Made by a program: the position numbers and the translations under genes
The notes under the pieces: generated by a model
Seen by the model: the letters and a program-made list of their open reading frames with translations, nothing else
Database searches by the model: none
Told to the model about the DNA's origin: nothing
Assembly (NCBI RefSeq): GCF_014161445.1
Contig: NZ_JABBXA010000010.1
Coordinates: 186,001-250,000, forward strand
DNA length: 64,000 nt
Direction: 5' to 3'
DNA from: Microbispora sp. H13382
Lineage (GTDB): Bacteria > Actinomycetota > Actinomycetes > Streptosporangiales > Streptosporangiaceae
In this document: positions 7,714 to 16,851 of the stretch, one piece after another
How the letters are laid out: every line of letters starts with the position of its first letter
Numbering within the stretch: the first letter of the stretch is position 1

Positions 7714-9134
7714 CGACTCCTCGCGCCCGGGCCGCCATCGGCGTCTCCGCCGCCGACCTCGGCTCCTACCAGCAGGCGGTCCGCCGGGTGCTGACCTGCG
7801 ACCTGATCACCAGGGAGCGGCCGCGCCCCGGCGTGCTCGACCAGGTGCTGCGGTGGGCCGACGAGATGACGCGCGACTTCCGCGAACTGCTCGGCTACAC
7901 GCTGATCGCCACGACCCACCACGTGCGGCTGGTCCGCCATCTCGACGTCCTGGACGAGACGCAGCGGTCGATCTTCTCCCGCAAGGGCAAGCCGTTCGAC
8001 CGCCGCCGGCTGGCCTACCTGTGCCTGGTGCTCGGGTCGTTCCAGCGCTCCCGCATCGAGATCAGCCTGGCGGACCTGGTGCGGATCTTCACGCCGCTGG
8101 CCAACTCCATCGACGGTCTCGGCTTCGACCCCGCGCTCGGCTCGCACAAGGCCGCCGCCGTCGACGTGCTGGGCTGGCTGGTGGACCGCGGCGCGCTCCG
8201 GCTGTCCGACGGCAGCCTGGAGTGGTGGGCGCGCGACACCGAGCGCGGCGACGCGCTGTACGACATCGACCATGACATCTGCGCGGTGCTGTTCAAACCG
8301 GCCCGGCCCGTCCAGCACCTCACCAGCGCGGCCGGCCTGGTGCACGAGCCGCCGCACGCGAACCCCGTCCGCAGGGCCAGGCGGTTGCTCGTCGAGTTCC
8401 CCGTGGTGTACTACGCGGACGTCGACCCCGAGGTGGCCGACGCGCTGCGGTCCCCGGGTCTCGCCGAGGACCTCGTCCGGCTCACCGGCCTGGCCTTGGA
8501 ACGGCGCGCGGAGGGCGTCATGCTCGCCGATCCGGGCGGCGTCTTCACCGACCGGCCGTTCCCGGGCCGGGGCAACGCGGTGAGCCGGGCCGCCGGCCTC
8601 CTGCTGGCCAAGATCGCCGACCTGCTGGAGGATCCCGAGCACTTTCCGAAGAGGCTGCCCGTCCCCGCGCTCGCCGACGACCAGGCCGGCCTCGTCGCGC
8701 GGATGGACGCGGGCCTGCCCCGCGACGGCGTCGTCTCCGAACTCGCCTGGTCCGCGGCGGAGGCGGAGCCGTTTTCCCCCGGCGACCCGCCCGCGCCCGC
8801 CGAGGCGCCGTTCGTGGAGCGCGGCCGCCTCGAGTCGATGACGACCGAGATGTACGACGAGTTCGGGGCGGCCTCGTTCACGACCGCCTGGCAGCAGGAC
8901 CCCCGGGGGCTGCTCGACGCGGTCGTCGGCTTCCTCGCGGACCTGATGCTGCTCAGGCCGGTGCCCGGCGGCGTGCTCGTCCTGCCCGCCGCGCTGCGGT
9001 ACCGCAACATCCGGGCCGCCCTGCCCACCCGGACCTCGGGCGGCCAGTTGGCGCTGGTGGCGCTGCCCGAGCCGGCCACACAGAAGGACCCCTCGGCGCG
9101 GGAGGACGCGCCGGCGCAGGAGGAGGAGCGATGA
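7710..9134 (+). CDS. jetB: Wadjet type II protein JetB (DUF2398/TIGR02678)
   Basis: 474 aa, starting at the GTG that overlaps the jetA stop by 4 bp. It contains the DUF2398-type core with the TRDFRELLGYTLIATTHHVRL region near the N-terminus and a Glu-rich C-terminal tail. JetB is the KITE-like partner that joins JetA and the SMC-like JetC. The ATGA overlap with jetC shows tight translational coupling and equal-copy production of the complex. No catalytic motif is expected in this subunit and none is seen. Confidence 0.88.
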   Translation: MTTPRARAAIGVSAADLGSYQQAVRRVLTCDLITRERPRPGVLDQVLRWADEMTRDFRELLGYTLIATTHHVRLVRHLDVLDETQRSIFSRKGKPFDRRRLAYLCLVLGSFQRSRIEISLADLVRIFTPLANSIDGLGFDPALGSHKAAAVDVLGWLVDRGALRLSDGSLEWWARDTERGDALYDIDHDICAVLFKPARPVQHLTSAAGLVHEPPHANPVRRARRLLVEFPVVYYADVDPEVADALRSPGLAEDLVRLTGLALERRAEGVMLADPGGVFTDRPFPGRGNAVSRAAGLLLAKIADLLEDPEHFPKRLPVPALADDQAGLVARMDAGLPRDGVVSELAWSAAEAEPFSPGDPPAPAEAPFVERGRLESMTTEMYDEFGAASFTTAWQQDPRGLLDAVVGFLADLMLLRPVPGGVLVLPAALRYRNIRAALPTRTSGGQLALVALPEPATQKDPSAREDAPAQEEER

Positions 9135-12100
9135 CGCCGCCGAGCGACCGGTTCCAGCCCAGCAGGGCCGGTGTGATCAACGTGTGGGACTACGTCGACG
9201 AGGAGTTCGCCTTCGCCGACGGGCGCCTGGTCCTGCGCGGGCACAACGGCTCGGGCAAGACCAAGGCGCTGGAGGTGCTCTTCCCGTTCATCCTCGACGG
9301 TGTGGCGGACGCCCGGCGGCTCGACCCGTTCAGCGGCGAGAACAGGACGATGAAGTCCAACCTGCTCTATCGGGGGCAGGAGGCCGAGTACGGCTACGTG
9401 TGGATGGAGTTCGCCCGGCGGGAGATCGGGGCGGAGCCCGCCGAGACCGACGAGACCGTCACCCTCGTCATCGGCATCCGCGCGCACCGGCACCGCGACG
9501 GGGTGCGGACCTCGTTCTTCGTCACCGACAAGCGCCTCGGCGTCGACTTCGGGCTGCTGGCGCCCGACTCCCGGCCGCTCACCGAGCGGCAGCTCAAGGC
9601 CGTTCTCGGGCCGGATGCCCACAGCGAGACCGCCACGCAGTATCGCGACGCGGTGGACGCCCGGCTGTTCGGGCTGGGCAGGGAGCGCTACACCCAGCTT
9701 CTCGACCTGCTGCTGGCGCTGCGCCGCCCGCTGCTGGCCAAGGACCTCGACCCCGACAAGGTGTCCGCCACGCTCACCTCGGGTCTCAGCCCTCTCGACG
9801 AGGAGCTCGTCGACCAGGCGGCCCGCGACTTCGAGAACCTCGCGGCGGTGCAGAAGCAGTTCGACGACTTCGCCGCCGCGGATGAGGCCGTACGGGCGTT
9901 CCTGACCGACTACGTCGCCTACCTGCGCACCCACGCGAAGGCACGGCTGTCCCGCATCCAGACCGAGATGGCCGGCGCGGTGGAGCACGCCCGCACGCTG
10001 GTGCGGGCCGAGGACGCGCGGAAGACGGCCGCGGCCGCACGCGAGACCGCGACGGCGGCGGCCGCCGCGGCGGAGGCCGAGCGGGAGGGCCTGGAGCGCC
10101 GCCTCGCCGTGTTGCGCGCGGACGACGCCTACCGCGCCCGGGGCGAGCTGGACCTGCGCCGCCGTCAGGTCGCCAAGACGGGCGAGGAGATCGAACGGGA
10201 GCGGGCCCGGCTGACGGACGTCGCCGATCACCTGGCCGCCCTCGAAGGAGAGGCGGGCGAGCTCGCGGAGCGGCTGGAGGGCGCCCGGGCGGCGATCGTC
10301 CGCCACGCCACGGACCTCGCCGACGCGGCGGAGCGGGCCGGAGTCTCCCAAGACGGGGACGGTCCGGCCGACACGGGGGAGGACCTGCTCACGACGGCGA
10401 GGGCCCGGGCCACCGCCCGCCGGGACGACGTCGCGAAGGTCCGCGACGAGGTCGCCAGAGTGTCCGCGGCGGAACGGGACCGGCTACGGGCCGAGACCGA
10501 CCATGACAAGGCCGACAAGGACGTCGGGGAACGGGAAGGGCGGTGCGAGGCCGCCGACGCCGCGCTGGCGGCAGCGCGTCGCGATGCGCGGGAGGCACTC
10601 GGTGCCTGGGCCGTCCGCTGGGCCGGTGCGCCGGTGCCGCCAAAGAAGGAGCGCGCGGAACGGGAGCTTTCGGAGAAGGAGCTCTCAGAGAACGGGCGGC
10701 CCGCGGACGCGCGCCCAGAGGACGAGCGCCCAGAGGACGAGCACACGGGGGACGAGCACACGGGGGACGAGCACGCGGGGGACGAGCACGCGGGGGACGA
10801 GCACGCGGGGGACGACGGGGCCGTGGCCGGGCCGGCCGACGTGGAGGCCCTGGCCGAGGCCCTCGACCACGCCGGTGACGCCGGAGCGCCGTCCCCGGCC
10901 GAGGTCTACAGCGTGCGGACCGAGGAACGGCGCACGGAGGCGGCCAGGTCCGCCGAACGCCTGTCCGCCCGGGTCCGCGACCTCGCCGCCGAGCTCGTCC
11001 GCCTGCGCCGCGAGCGGGAGGAGATCGCGGCGGAGCGCGACGAGGCGCCGCCGCACGACGACCGCCGGACGGCGGACCGCGACGGACGCCCGGGGGCGCC
11101 CCTGTGGCGGCTCGTCCGGTTCGCCGACGGCCTCGGCGAGCAGGACGCGGCCGGTCTCGAAGGAGCCCTGTACGGCGCGGGACTGCTGACCGCCTGGGTG
11201 CACCCGCAGGCGCGGCACACCCTCGACGCCGTCGCGGTCCCGGAGCCCGACGGTTACCTGCTCCCGCTTCCCGAGGAGAGCCGCCCGTCCGGCCGTACGC
11301 TCGCCGACGTGCTCGTGCCGGAGGAGCAGGACCTGGTTCCGGCGGCGGTCGTCGCGGACGTGCTGCGGTCGGTCGCGGTCTCCGACACGATCACGCCCCG
11401 CCGGGATCTAGAGGGTGGACCGGTGCCGGTGGTGACCGGCCGGGCCCAGTTCGGCCTCGGTCTCCTCGTCGGCGCTAGGCCCAAGCCGTCGCCCGAATAT
11501 ATCGGCGCCACGAACCGGGCCAACCGCCGTGCGGCCAGGCTCGCCGAGTACGACGAGATGATCGTTGAGACGAGCCGGGCGCACGAGGCCGCCGAGCGGG
11601 ACCTGGCGGGTGCCAACCGGCGCCTGGAGGACTTCGCCCGGGCACGGCGGGAGCTTCCGCCCGCCACGGCGGTCGCCGCGGCCGTCGCCCGCGTGTCGCG
11701 CGAGTCCGCCCTGCTGGCCCAGGCACGGTCGGCACTGGCCGGCCGCCGCCGCGACCTGGACGCCGCGGTGGCCCAGGTCGACGCGGCGCGCCGGCGGCTC
11801 CGGCAGGTCGCGGCCGAACGCGGCATGCCCGTCGCCGAGCAGGAGGTCGACGCGGTCGCGCGGGCCGTCGACGACTTCCTCGCGACGGCGCAGCGGCTGC
11901 ACGACGGCCGCGAGCGGGCCGCGTCCGAGGAGCGGGACCTGGCCTCCCGGCAGGCCGCGATCTCCCGGCAGCGCGAGCGGCACGACGCGGACTCCCGCGC
12001 TCTGGAGGACAAGGAGCGGGAGCACCGGGCCGACGTCGAGGAGCTCAGGGCGGGCGAGGAGGCCCTCGACGCGCCGCTGCGCGAGGTGCTCGCCCAGGTC

Positions 12101-13627
12101 GACGAGGCCGAGCGTCACCTCGCCGAGGTCCGCCGGCGGTGCGAGGAGCACGCCGCCGCGGCGGCGCGGGAGGACAGGGCGCTGATCGTCGCCGAGAACG
12201 ACCTCAAACACGGCCAGGCGTCTGTCGGCCAGGCCCTCGGGCACCTCTTCGAGCACGCCGCGTCGTTCGGGCCGTACGCGCACCTGGAGCTGCGCCCGCT
12301 GCTCGGTGTCGCCGCCACCGCGCCCTGGCCCGCCCACGTCGGCTGGCCCGAGCCCGCCGAGGCGGCCGCGTCGGTGGCGGCGGAGTTGTCCGCCCACGCC
12401 ATCGCCGGAGAGGGGGGCGGGCCGCCGCCCGACCCCGCCGCTCTCGTCGGCCGAGTGCTGCCGGGAGAGGTCGCCGCCCTGCTGGACGCGTTCGCCGCGG
12501 AGATGGCCGACATCCGCGTGCCGGGGGAGAGCGCGCTCAAGAGCTCCGCGAGCCGGCTGTCGGCCTCGCTGCGGACCTTCCAGGACGCGCTCGACGGCTG
12601 CGCCGAGGACTACCGCCTGGAGCACGACCCCACCGGCGTCGTGATGGTCTACGTCAGCGACGAGGGAGGCCGCAATCCCGTCGCCGCGTTCGCCCGGCGC
12701 GTCGCCGACCGCGTCCAGGAGCAGGGCATCCTGCTCGAGGAGCGGGAGCGGACGGTGCTGGAGGACGAGCTGCTCACCGCGCTCGCCCAGCAGGTGCACG
12801 ACCGGGTCCGCACCGCGCGCGACCTCGTGCGCGGGATGAACGAGGACACCCGGTCCCGGCCCATGTCGTCCGGCACCAGGATCGGCATCCGCTGGGGCCG
12901 TTCCGACAGGCTGAACGACCGGCAGGTCGCGGTCGCGCGGCTCCTCGACCGGGACGCGCAGGGGCTCGGCGCGGCCGGGCTGGCCGAGCTGCGCGGCCTG
13001 CTGCGGGAGATGATCCGCGGCTACCGGGCCGCCCATCCGCGCGCCACGTACAGGCAGGCCCTCGCCGACGTGCTCGACTACCGCACCTGGTACGGCTTCG
13101 AGCTGGTGCTCGCCGTGCCGGGGGAGAAGGAGGCGAAGCTCACCCGGGCCAAGCACGAGCAGATGTCCGGCGGGGAGAAGTCGGCGGCCATCCACCTTCC
13201 GCTGTTCGCGGCGGCCAACGCCCTCTATTCCTCCGCCAAGCCCACCTGCCCGCGCATGATCGCGCTGGACGAGGCGTTCGCCGGCATCGACGACCGGTAC
13301 AAGCCCGAGCTGCTGGGCCTGACCGTGAAGTTCGGCCTCGACCTGTTCATGACCGGCCACGACCTGTGGATCCACTTCGACACCGTGCCGATGGCCGCGC
13401 ACTACGACATGCACCATGACAAGAGCGCCCACGCGGTCTCGGCGATGTTGATGCTCTGGGACGGTGACCAGACCATCGACGCCGACGCCGGTTTCGCCGG
13501 CAACGAGGAACTGGCCGAGACGCTGCTCGGTTTCCGGCCGAGCCGCCGCGCTCCCGCCCTCACCGAGGGCACTCTCCTCGCCGCGGCCGATCACGATAAG
13601 GCCGACGAGATGGAGGAAGAGGTATGA
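9131..13627 (+). CDS. jetC: Wadjet type II SMC-like ATPase JetC (TIGR02680)
   Basis: Large SMC/RecN-type ATPase of 1498 aa, the motor of the complex. Walker A GHNGSGKT is at 37-44. Two long Ala/Arg/Glu-rich coiled-coil arms flank a central hinge-like domain beginning near residue 655. The C-terminal head has the signature MSGGEKSA (about 1343-1350) and Walker B MIALDEAFAGID (about 1376-1387). Between the first arm and the hinge lies an acidic insert (about 505-575) that includes six pentapeptide repeats encoded by 15-bp DNA units. By memory of the family the protein is on the long side, and the insert would account for the excess. All three ATPase motifs are intact, so the system looks functional. 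Confidence 0.93.
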   Translation: MTPPSDRFQPSRAGVINVWDYVDEEFAFADGRLVLRGHNGSGKTKALEVLFPFILDGVADARRLDPFSGENRTMKSNLLYRGQEAEYGYVWMEFARREIGAEPAETDETVTLVIGIRAHRHRDGVRTSFFVTDKRLGVDFGLLAPDSRPLTERQLKAVLGPDAHSETATQYRDAVDARLFGLGRERYTQLLDLLLALRRPLLAKDLDPDKVSATLTSGLSPLDEELVDQAARDFENLAAVQKQFDDFAAADEAVRAFLTDYVAYLRTHAKARLSRIQTEMAGAVEHARTLVRAEDARKTAAAARETATAAAAAAEAEREGLERRLAVLRADDAYRARGELDLRRRQVAKTGEEIERERARLTDVADHLAALEGEAGELAERLEGARAAIVRHATDLADAAERAGVSQDGDGPADTGEDLLTTARARATARRDDVAKVRDEVARVSAAERDRLRAETDHDKADKDVGEREGRCEAADAALAAARRDAREALGAWAVRWAGAPVPPKKERAERELSEKELSENGRPADARPEDERPEDEHTGDEHTGDEHAGDEHAGDEHAGDDGAVAGPADVEALAEALDHAGDAGAPSPAEVYSVRTEERRTEAARSAERLSARVRDLAAELVRLRREREEIAAERDEAPPHDDRRTADRDGRPGAPLWRLVRFADGLGEQDAAGLEGALYGAGLLTAWVHPQARHTLDAVAVPEPDGYLLPLPEESRPSGRTLADVLVPEEQDLVPAAVVADVLRSVAVSDTITPRRDLEGGPVPVVTGRAQFGLGLLVGARPKPSPEYIGATNRANRRAARLAEYDEMIVETSRAHEAAERDLAGANRRLEDFARARRELPPATAVAAAVARVSRESALLAQARSALAGRRRDLDAAVAQVDAARRRLRQVAAERGMPVAEQEVDAVARAVDDFLATAQRLHDGRERAASEERDLASRQAAISRQRERHDADSRALEDKEREHRADVEELRAGEEALDAPLREVLAQVDEAERHLAEVRRRCEEHAAAAAREDRALIVAENDLKHGQASVGQALGHLFEHAASFGPYAHLELRPLLGVAATAPWPAHVGWPEPAEAAASVAAELSAHAIAGEGGGPPPDPAALVGRVLPGEVAALLDAFAAEMADIRVPGESALKSSASRLSASLRTFQDALDGCAEDYRLEHDPTGVVMVYVSDEGGRNPVAAFARRVADRVQEQGILLEERERTVLEDELLTALAQQVHDRVRTARDLVRGMNEDTRSRPMSSGTRIGIRWGRSDRLNDRQVAVARLLDRDAQGLGAAGLAELRGLLREMIRGYRAAHPRATYRQALADVLDYRTWYGFELVLAVPGEKEAKLTRAKHEQMSGGEKSAAIHLPLFAAANALYSSAKPTCPRMIALDEAFAGIDDRYKPELLGLTVKFGLDLFMTGHDLWIHFDTVPMAAHYDMHHDKSAHAVSAMLMLWDGDQTIDADAGFAGNEELAETLLGFRPSRRAPALTEGTLLAAADHDKADEMEEEV
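10721..10810 (+). repeat. 15-bp tandem repeat inside jetC
   Basis: Six 15-bp units of the form GACGAGCACGCGGGG; the first is degenerate and the last three are identical. They encode DEHAG/DEHTG-type pentapeptides at residues 531-560. Multiples of 15 bp keep the frame, so unit number can change without breaking the gene. Confidence 0.9.
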
Positions 13628-14958
13628 GCGGCGGCCCCGAGGCGGTGAAGCGCTACCACGCGCCGGAATACCGGCGCCTGCTCCGCGCCGCGCGGCGGCG
13701 CCTGGAGAACAACGGCGGCAGCCTGGACGGGCCGCCGGTCCGGCTCGGCGGTCCCGACGAGGCGGAACGGAACGCGATCATCGGCATCACCGGCCGCCAT
13801 CGCGGTCTCGGCGCCGGGACCGTCTCCGTGACGCTGCGTGAACTCGACGCCGTCGTACGCGCCGGCACCGGGCTCACCCTCGCCGGACTGCTGGAGGCCC
13901 TCGACGGCCGCCCGCTGGCGAACCGCCCCGCCGAAGCCGCCCGCGCCCTCGCCGCCCGGCGTGAGGCCCTGGGGCCTGCCGAGCAGAGCCCGCTGCACGA
14001 GAGCGCCGAGTGGTTCCGCACCTGGCTGGGTGCGGTGCGTCGTAACGGCACGGTGGGCAGACTCATCGCGCGGCCGGAGACCGTCGGCGTGCTCCCACAG
14101 GCCGTCGCAGTTCTGGAGTTCCTGGAGGCCCGTCCCGAGGGCCGCGCGCCCGTCACCCTCGCCGGGCTGGCTGCCGAGGTCACCGGCGATCCCAAGGCCC
14201 TCAACCATCGGACCACCCTGTCCACCCTGGTCCTGCGGGCGCTCGCGATCCGCGAGGGTGTTCCGCTTCCGGGGACGGCAGAGGGGCGCCGTGAACTGTG
14301 GGACCACTACGAGGTCGTCGTCGACGACCTCGCCAGCCGGATCCTCGTCCTGAACCTGCCGGCGGAGGGGGAGGGACTGGGGGAGTGGCTCACCGGCGCC
14401 GCCCGGTTCGGCACGCCGTTCCAGGTCACGCTCCACCAGCTGAGCACCTTCTCGATCACTCTGCGGGCCCCGGTCGTCCATGTCTGCGAGAACCCGGCCG
14501 TCCTGCGGCGCGCGGCGGCGGAGCTGGGGCCGGGATGCCCGCCACTCGTCTGCACCGAGGGACGCCCGTCGACGGCGTTCCACCGGCTGGCGGCGGTCGC
14601 CGTGCGCGGCGGGGCCCGGCTGCGTTACCACGGCGACTTCGACTGGCCGGGAGTGGACATGGCCGGAGCCGTCGCGCGGCGCCACGGTGCGGAGCTCTGG
14701 CGCATGACCGCCGCCGACTACCTCGCCGGTCTCGGCGACGCGGTGAAGGCCGGGGACAGGGAGGCCGGGGACGGAGCGGCCGGGGACAGGGAGGCCGGGG
14801 ACGGGGAGGCCGCTGACGGCGAGGGGCGTGTCGGGCTCACCGGGCGACCGGTGCCCACGCCATGGGATCCGGCCCTCGCGGAGGCGATGCGTGAGCACGG
14901 GGCCGCGGTCTACGAGGAGGCCGTCGCCGATGCGCTGCTCGCGGATCTTCGGGAGTGA
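13624..14958 (+). CDS. jetD: Wadjet type II nuclease JetD (DUF2399/DUF3323, Toprim)
   Basis: 444-aa nuclease subunit of Wadjet, starting at an ATG that overlaps jetC by 4 bp. The N-terminal DUF3323-like part precedes a Toprim-like domain: conserved acidic residue in CTEGRPSTAF (about 310-319) and the DxD-type motif in HGDFDWPGVDMA (about 335-346), expected to bind metal for DNA cleavage. Residues 376-400 are a five-unit acidic repeat between the Toprim core and the conserved C-terminal helix (WDPALAEAMREHG). Cleavage of circular DNA engaged by the JetABC motor is the known role in the family. The operon is complete and undisrupted. Confidence 0.92.
   Translation: MSGGPEAVKRYHAPEYRRLLRAARRRLENNGGSLDGPPVRLGGPDEAERNAIIGITGRHRGLGAGTVSVTLRELDAVVRAGTGLTLAGLLEALDGRPLANRPAEAARALAARREALGPAEQSPLHESAEWFRTWLGAVRRNGTVGRLIARPETVGVLPQAVAVLEFLEARPEGRAPVTLAGLAAEVTGDPKALNHRTTLSTLVLRALAIREGVPLPGTAEGRRELWDHYEVVVDDLASRILVLNLPAEGEGLGEWLTGAARFGTPFQVTLHQLSTFSITLRAPVVHVCENPAVLRRAAAELGPGCPPLVCTEGRPSTAFHRLAAVAVRGGARLRYHGDFDWPGVDMAGAVARRHGAELWRMTAADYLAGLGDAVKAGDREAGDGAAGDREAGDGEAADGEGRVGLTGRPVPTPWDPALAEAMREHGAAVYEEAVADALLADLRE
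14749..14823 (+). repeat. 15-bp tandem repeat inside jetD
   Basis: Five 15-bp units of the form GCCGGGGACAGGGAG, the fifth degenerate, encoding AGDRE, AGDGA, AGDRE, AGDGE and AADGE at residues 376-400. Same unit length and similar acidic Gly-Asp composition as the repeat in jetC, but a different DNA sequence. Confidence 0.9.
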
Positions 14959-15020
14959 CACCGCGCGGGTGACGGCCGTACGTTGACGGCTGGGACCGCT
15001 TCGACGATGAGGAGTTCCGC

Positions 15021-16715
15021 GTGAGCGAGACGACCGGCACCAACGCCTTCCGGGAAGCCCGCGACCTGCTGCTCCGCTTACGGGAGGACCCTGAGGGGGC
15101 GGCGCGTGAGTTCGCGTGGCCGGGGTTCGGCGACAGGTTCAACTGGGCCACCGACTGGTTCGACGTCATCGCCCGGGGGAACGACCGCACGGCCCTGTGG
15201 ATCGTGGAGGAGGACGGCTCCGAGCGGCGTTACTCCTTCGACGAGATGGCCCGCCGCTCCGATCAGGTGGCGGCCTGGCTGGCCGCCCAGGGGGTCGGCA
15301 AGGGCGACCACGTGTTGCTGATGCTCGGCAACCAGGTCGAGCTCTGGGAGTCGATGCTGGCGGTGATGAAGCTCGGCGCGGTGATCATGCCGGCGACCAC
15401 CGCCCTCGGCACGGCGGACCTCGCCGACCGCGTACGGCGGGGACGGGTCCGGCACGTCGTCGCCAACGCGGCCGACACGCACAAGTTCGACGGCGTCCCG
15501 GGCGAGTACGGACGCGTCTGCGTGGGCGAGGCGGCCGGCTGGCTCCGGTACGGCGACGCCTACGCGATGCCGGAGCCGGAGCCGTTCGAGGCCCGGACCT
15601 CTCCCGGCGACCCGCTGCTGCTGTACTTCACCTCGGGGACGACCAGCAGGCCCAAGCTCGTGCGGCACACGCAGGTGTCCTATCCGGTGGGGCACCTGAC
15701 GACGATGTACTTCGTCGGAGTGCGGCCGGGCGACGTCCACCTCAACATCAGCTCGCCCGGCTGGGCCAAGCACGCCTGGAGTTGCTTCTTCGCCCCGTGG
15801 AACGCCGAGGCGACGGTGTTCGTGCACAACTACTCCCGCTTCGACGCCGCCGCCCTGCTGGCGCTGATCCGCCGGGCGGAGGTGACCACGTTCTGCGCGC
15901 CGCCGACCGTGTGGCGGATGCTCATCCAGGCCGACCTCGGGGACGGGCCGGGCCGCCTGCGTGAGGCGGTCGCCGCGGGGGAGCCGCTGAACCCCGAGGT
16001 CATCACCCAGGTGGAGCGGGCGTGGGGGCTGACCGTCCGCGACGGGTACGGCCAGACCGAGACGACCGCCCTGATCGCCAACACCCCCGGCACGCCGGTG
16101 AAGGCGGGCTCGATGGGCCGCCCCCTTCCCGGCGTCCCGGTCGTGGTCGTCGATCCGGTGACCGGCCGGCCGGCGGACGAGGGTGAGATCTGCCTCGACC
16201 TCGCCGCCCGCCCGGTCAACCTGATGACCGGATACCTGGACGGTGACGATGAGGCCATGGCCGGCGGGCTGTACCACACGGGCGACGTCGCGGTCCGGGA
16301 CGCCGACGGCTCGATCACCTTCGTGGGACGCACCGACGACGTGTTCAAGGCGTCCGACTACAAGATCTCGCCGTTCGAGCTGGAAAGCGTGCTCATCGAG
16401 CATCCCGCCGTGGCGGAGGCGGCGGTCGTGCCCGCCCCCGACCCGATCCGCCTCGCCGTGCCCAAGGCGTACGTGGTGCCTGCCGCGGGCTGGGAGCCGA
16501 ACCGGGAGACCGCCGCGGCCATCCTGCGGCACGCCCGTGAGAGGCTCGCGCCGTACCAGCGGGTGCGCCGGATCGAGTTCGCCGACCTGCCCAAGACGAT
16601 CTCGGGGAAGATCCGCCGGGTCGAGTTGCGGGCCAGGGAGACCTCCGCGGCGCAGGAGGGGGCCGGGCCGTCGAGGGAGTGGCGGGACGACGAGTTCCCC
16701 GAGTTGCGCGCCTGA
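15021..16715 (+). CDS. AMP-forming acyl-CoA synthetase
   Basis: 564-aa member of the ANL superfamily that activates a carboxylic acid to its acyl-CoA through an acyl-AMP. Motifs in order: the P-loop-like YFTSGTTSRPKL near residue 202, the adenine-binding YGQTETT, the hinge region YHTGDVA, and the C-terminal lysine motif PKTISGKIRR. The sequence resembles medium-chain (AcsM-like) enzymes more than acetyl-CoA synthetase, but the acid is uncertain. GTG start with GAGGAG about 8 nt upstream. It stands alone between jetD and the kinase gene. Confidence 0.9.
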   Translation: MSETTGTNAFREARDLLLRLREDPEGAAREFAWPGFGDRFNWATDWFDVIARGNDRTALWIVEEDGSERRYSFDEMARRSDQVAAWLAAQGVGKGDHVLLMLGNQVELWESMLAVMKLGAVIMPATTALGTADLADRVRRGRVRHVVANAADTHKFDGVPGEYGRVCVGEAAGWLRYGDAYAMPEPEPFEARTSPGDPLLLYFTSGTTSRPKLVRHTQVSYPVGHLTTMYFVGVRPGDVHLNISSPGWAKHAWSCFFAPWNAEATVFVHNYSRFDAAALLALIRRAEVTTFCAPPTVWRMLIQADLGDGPGRLREAVAAGEPLNPEVITQVERAWGLTVRDGYGQTETTALIANTPGTPVKAGSMGRPLPGVPVVVVDPVTGRPADEGEICLDLAARPVNLMTGYLDGDDEAMAGGLYHTGDVAVRDADGSITFVGRTDDVFKASDYKISPFELESVLIEHPAVAEAAVVPAPDPIRLAVPKAYVVPAAGWEPNRETAAAILRHARERLAPYQRVRRIEFADLPKTISGKIRRVELRARETSAAQEGAGPSREWRDDEFPELRA

Positions 16716-16851
16716 GCGGCCGCCCGTGCCGTCCCCGCCGGGGCGTGGCGTTCCGCGCCCCGGCGGTCCGGCCGTTCTCGCCCTGCCTGCCCGAGAGGAT
16801 AGGTTGGCTCCCGATCATCTGGGCGCGAGTCGCTATGGGGAGGTGCGGGAC

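Noticed and set aside
10721-10810. jetC repeat as an assembly or sequencing artefact
   Set aside because: The repeat keeps the frame through a very long coding sequence and its units differ at several positions, so it is a genuine coding minisatellite.
6000-15000. Defence island with further systems around Wadjet
   Set aside because: The flanking genes are a GH12 enzyme and an acyl-CoA synthetase; no restriction, CBASS, toxin-antitoxin or integrase genes were seen beside it.
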